DNA of 6,721 bases from JAEYLA01 sp035561315. GTDB taxonomy: Bacteria; Bacillota; Clostridia; Christensenellales; CAG-138. Shown here in pieces: positions 5,975 through 6,721 of the stretch. The notes beneath the pieces are model-generated. The model did not search any database, had not been told where the DNA came from, and saw nothing but the letters and a program-made list of their open reading frames with translations. Made by a program: the position numbers and the translations under genes. Every line of letters begins with the position of its first letter. The stretch's first letter is position 1. The stretch spans positions 1-6,721 of the forward strand of contig DATMXR010000076.1 of the NCBI GenBank assembly GCA_035561315.1, given 5' to 3'.

Positions 5975-6658
5975 TCAGTCTTCTTTTTCCACCACCAGCA
6001 CGTCCGCGCGCACATCCACCACGCGCACAAACGCGCCCGTGGGAATGGCTTTCCCCTCCGTAATGGCGTTGACTTCCACAAAACGCTCCTGCAGCGTCAG
6101 GTTGACCTTGCCCTCCCCTTTTCCGCCCGCGGGAATGGGGATGTATACGCGCGCCGTCAGGCCCAGCGCGTTCTTTAAGGAGATGTTGCCGCTGCCCGCA
6201 AGGCGCAGCGTGAGCTGAATGAGCTTTGCGACGCCGAACATGGCAAGCGCGCCGAATACAAACCCCACAAACACGGCAAGGCCGCCGGGTATTTGGGAAT
6301 TGTACGCGATGATCGACGTCCATCCGAATACCGTCAGGAACGCGATGACGCCTTCGAGCGTAAACATCTTTAAAGCGCCGTAGCCCGCCCGGGCGTCCGC
6401 CCCGCCCGTATCCGAAGGGGTATACGCGTCGGCGCCCGCGGCATCCCCAAAGTCAAAGTCTCCGATATCGACGTCGGTCATATCGCCGATATCCGCGCCG
6501 CCGGAAGCAACCCCCGTATCTGCCCCGGCGGCGTCATGTCCAAAACCCGCCAGCGTCAGTACAATCTGTATCAGAAGCACCACGCTTGCGGGTATGGCAA
6601 CGCAGTAAAGCACCTGCAGCAGCGTGTCGAGCCCTTCCCACCAGGCCGCAATTCCCAT
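5975..6658 (-). CDS. nfeD: NfeD-like membrane protein with OB-fold domain (flotillin partner)
   Basis: A 227-residue protein of the short NfeD (YuaF-like) type, without a ClpP-like protease domain. It has a membrane segment at about 12-37, an Asp/Gly-rich loop at about 40-92, two further membrane segments at about 99-118 (FTLEGVIAFLTVFGWTSII) and 124-148, and a C-terminal beta-rich OB-fold domain at about 155-227 (ALGLTARVYIPIP to VRVVDVRADVLVVEKED). Members are encoded with flotillin-like proteins and are thought to act with them in membrane domains. Two in-frame ATGs follow AGGAGG (6670-6665): the one at 6664 touches the site with no spacer, so the ATG at 6658, 6 nt downstream, is preferred. 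The flotillin gene follows after about 25 nt. Confidence 0.9.
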   Translation of the reverse strand: MGIAAWWEGLDTLLQVLYCVAIPASVVLLIQIVLTLAGFGHDAAGADTGVASGGADIGDMTDVDIGDFDFGDAAGADAYTPSDTGGADARAGYGALKMFTLEGVIAFLTVFGWTSIIAYNSQIPGGLAVFVGFVFGALAMFGVAKLIQLTLRLAGSGNISLKNALGLTARVYIPIPAGGKGEGKVNLTLQERFVEVNAITEGKAIPTGAFVRVVDVRADVLVVEKED

Positions 6659-6673
6659 TGCCATCCTCCTTGT

Positions 6674-6688
6674 GTAAATTATATTTAC
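6674..6688. promoter_or_regulatory. Operator-like dyad at the nfeD transcription start
   Basis: Perfect 6-bp inverted repeat GTAAAT-N3-ATTTAC, lying between the -10 box and the ribosome binding site and covering the predicted start near 6686. The position is classic for a repressor operator on a strong promoter. AT-rich initiation sequence with chance symmetry is the alternative. No regulator for it is encoded in the visible part. Confidence 0.4.
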
Positions 6689-6692
6689 TCTT

Positions 6693-6721
6693 ATTATATG
6701 GTTCGCAGGGCACGCTGTCAA
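6693..6721 (-). promoter_or_regulatory. Perfect-consensus sigma-A promoter of the nfeD-flotillin operon
   Basis: On the minus strand TTGACA (6721-6716) and TATAAT (6698-6693) are both exact consensus hexamers with the optimal 17-nt spacer (6715-6699). Transcription should start near 6686, giving a leader of about 28 nt that holds the dyad at 6674-6688 and the AGGAGG site. Anything further upstream is outside the window. Confidence 0.85.

Overview
The window carries seven protein-coding genes and looks like a piece of chromosome from a moderately GC-rich, low-oxygen Firmicute of the Clostridia type. This is an inference from gene content (an FprA-type flavodiiron protein, an iron-sulfur flavoprotein, an NfeD/flotillin pair), strong AGGAGG-type ribosome binding sites, sigma-A-like promoters and GC-rich hairpin terminators with short T-tracts. 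No RNA genes, insertion sequences, CRISPR array or phage genes are visible.

Layout. On the minus strand, 1-1178 holds almost all of a class A flavodiiron protein whose last few residues lie beyond the left edge. Its leader (1179-1300) has a candidate promoter and a 15-bp dyad. Next, still on the minus strand, is an extended SDR (NAD-dependent epimerase/dehydratase type, 1373-2407) with a clear hairpin terminator at 1304-1330. A 210-bp divergent region (2408-2617) with overlapping promoters separates it from a plus-strand TetR-family regulator (2618-3190). The plus strand continues with an iron-sulfur flavoprotein/FMN reductase (3291-3914), which has its own promoter, and a GNAT acetyltransferase (3921-4415). 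The GNAT C-terminus appears to be cut short by a one-base frameshift, with the expected ending present out of frame up to 4462. A strong hairpin at 4514-4553 separates this from a convergent minus-strand operon: an NfeD-like membrane protein (5975-6658) followed by a flotillin (4567-5949). That operon is driven by a perfect-consensus TTGACA-N17-TATAAT promoter at the right edge.

How the genes fit together. The flavodiiron protein and the iron-sulfur flavoprotein are both FMN redox proteins typical of anaerobes coping with oxygen or moving electrons, and their promoter regions share a 12-bp motif with one mismatch. The TetR regulator is placed to control itself and the divergent SDR gene. NfeD plus flotillin is a known membrane-microdomain pair.

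I do not see a clearly new biological system. The most useful observations are the GNAT frameshift, a terminator embedded in the last codons of tetR, the candidate operators, the Asp/Gly-rich loop in the NfeD protein, and the optimal promoter of the flotillin operon.
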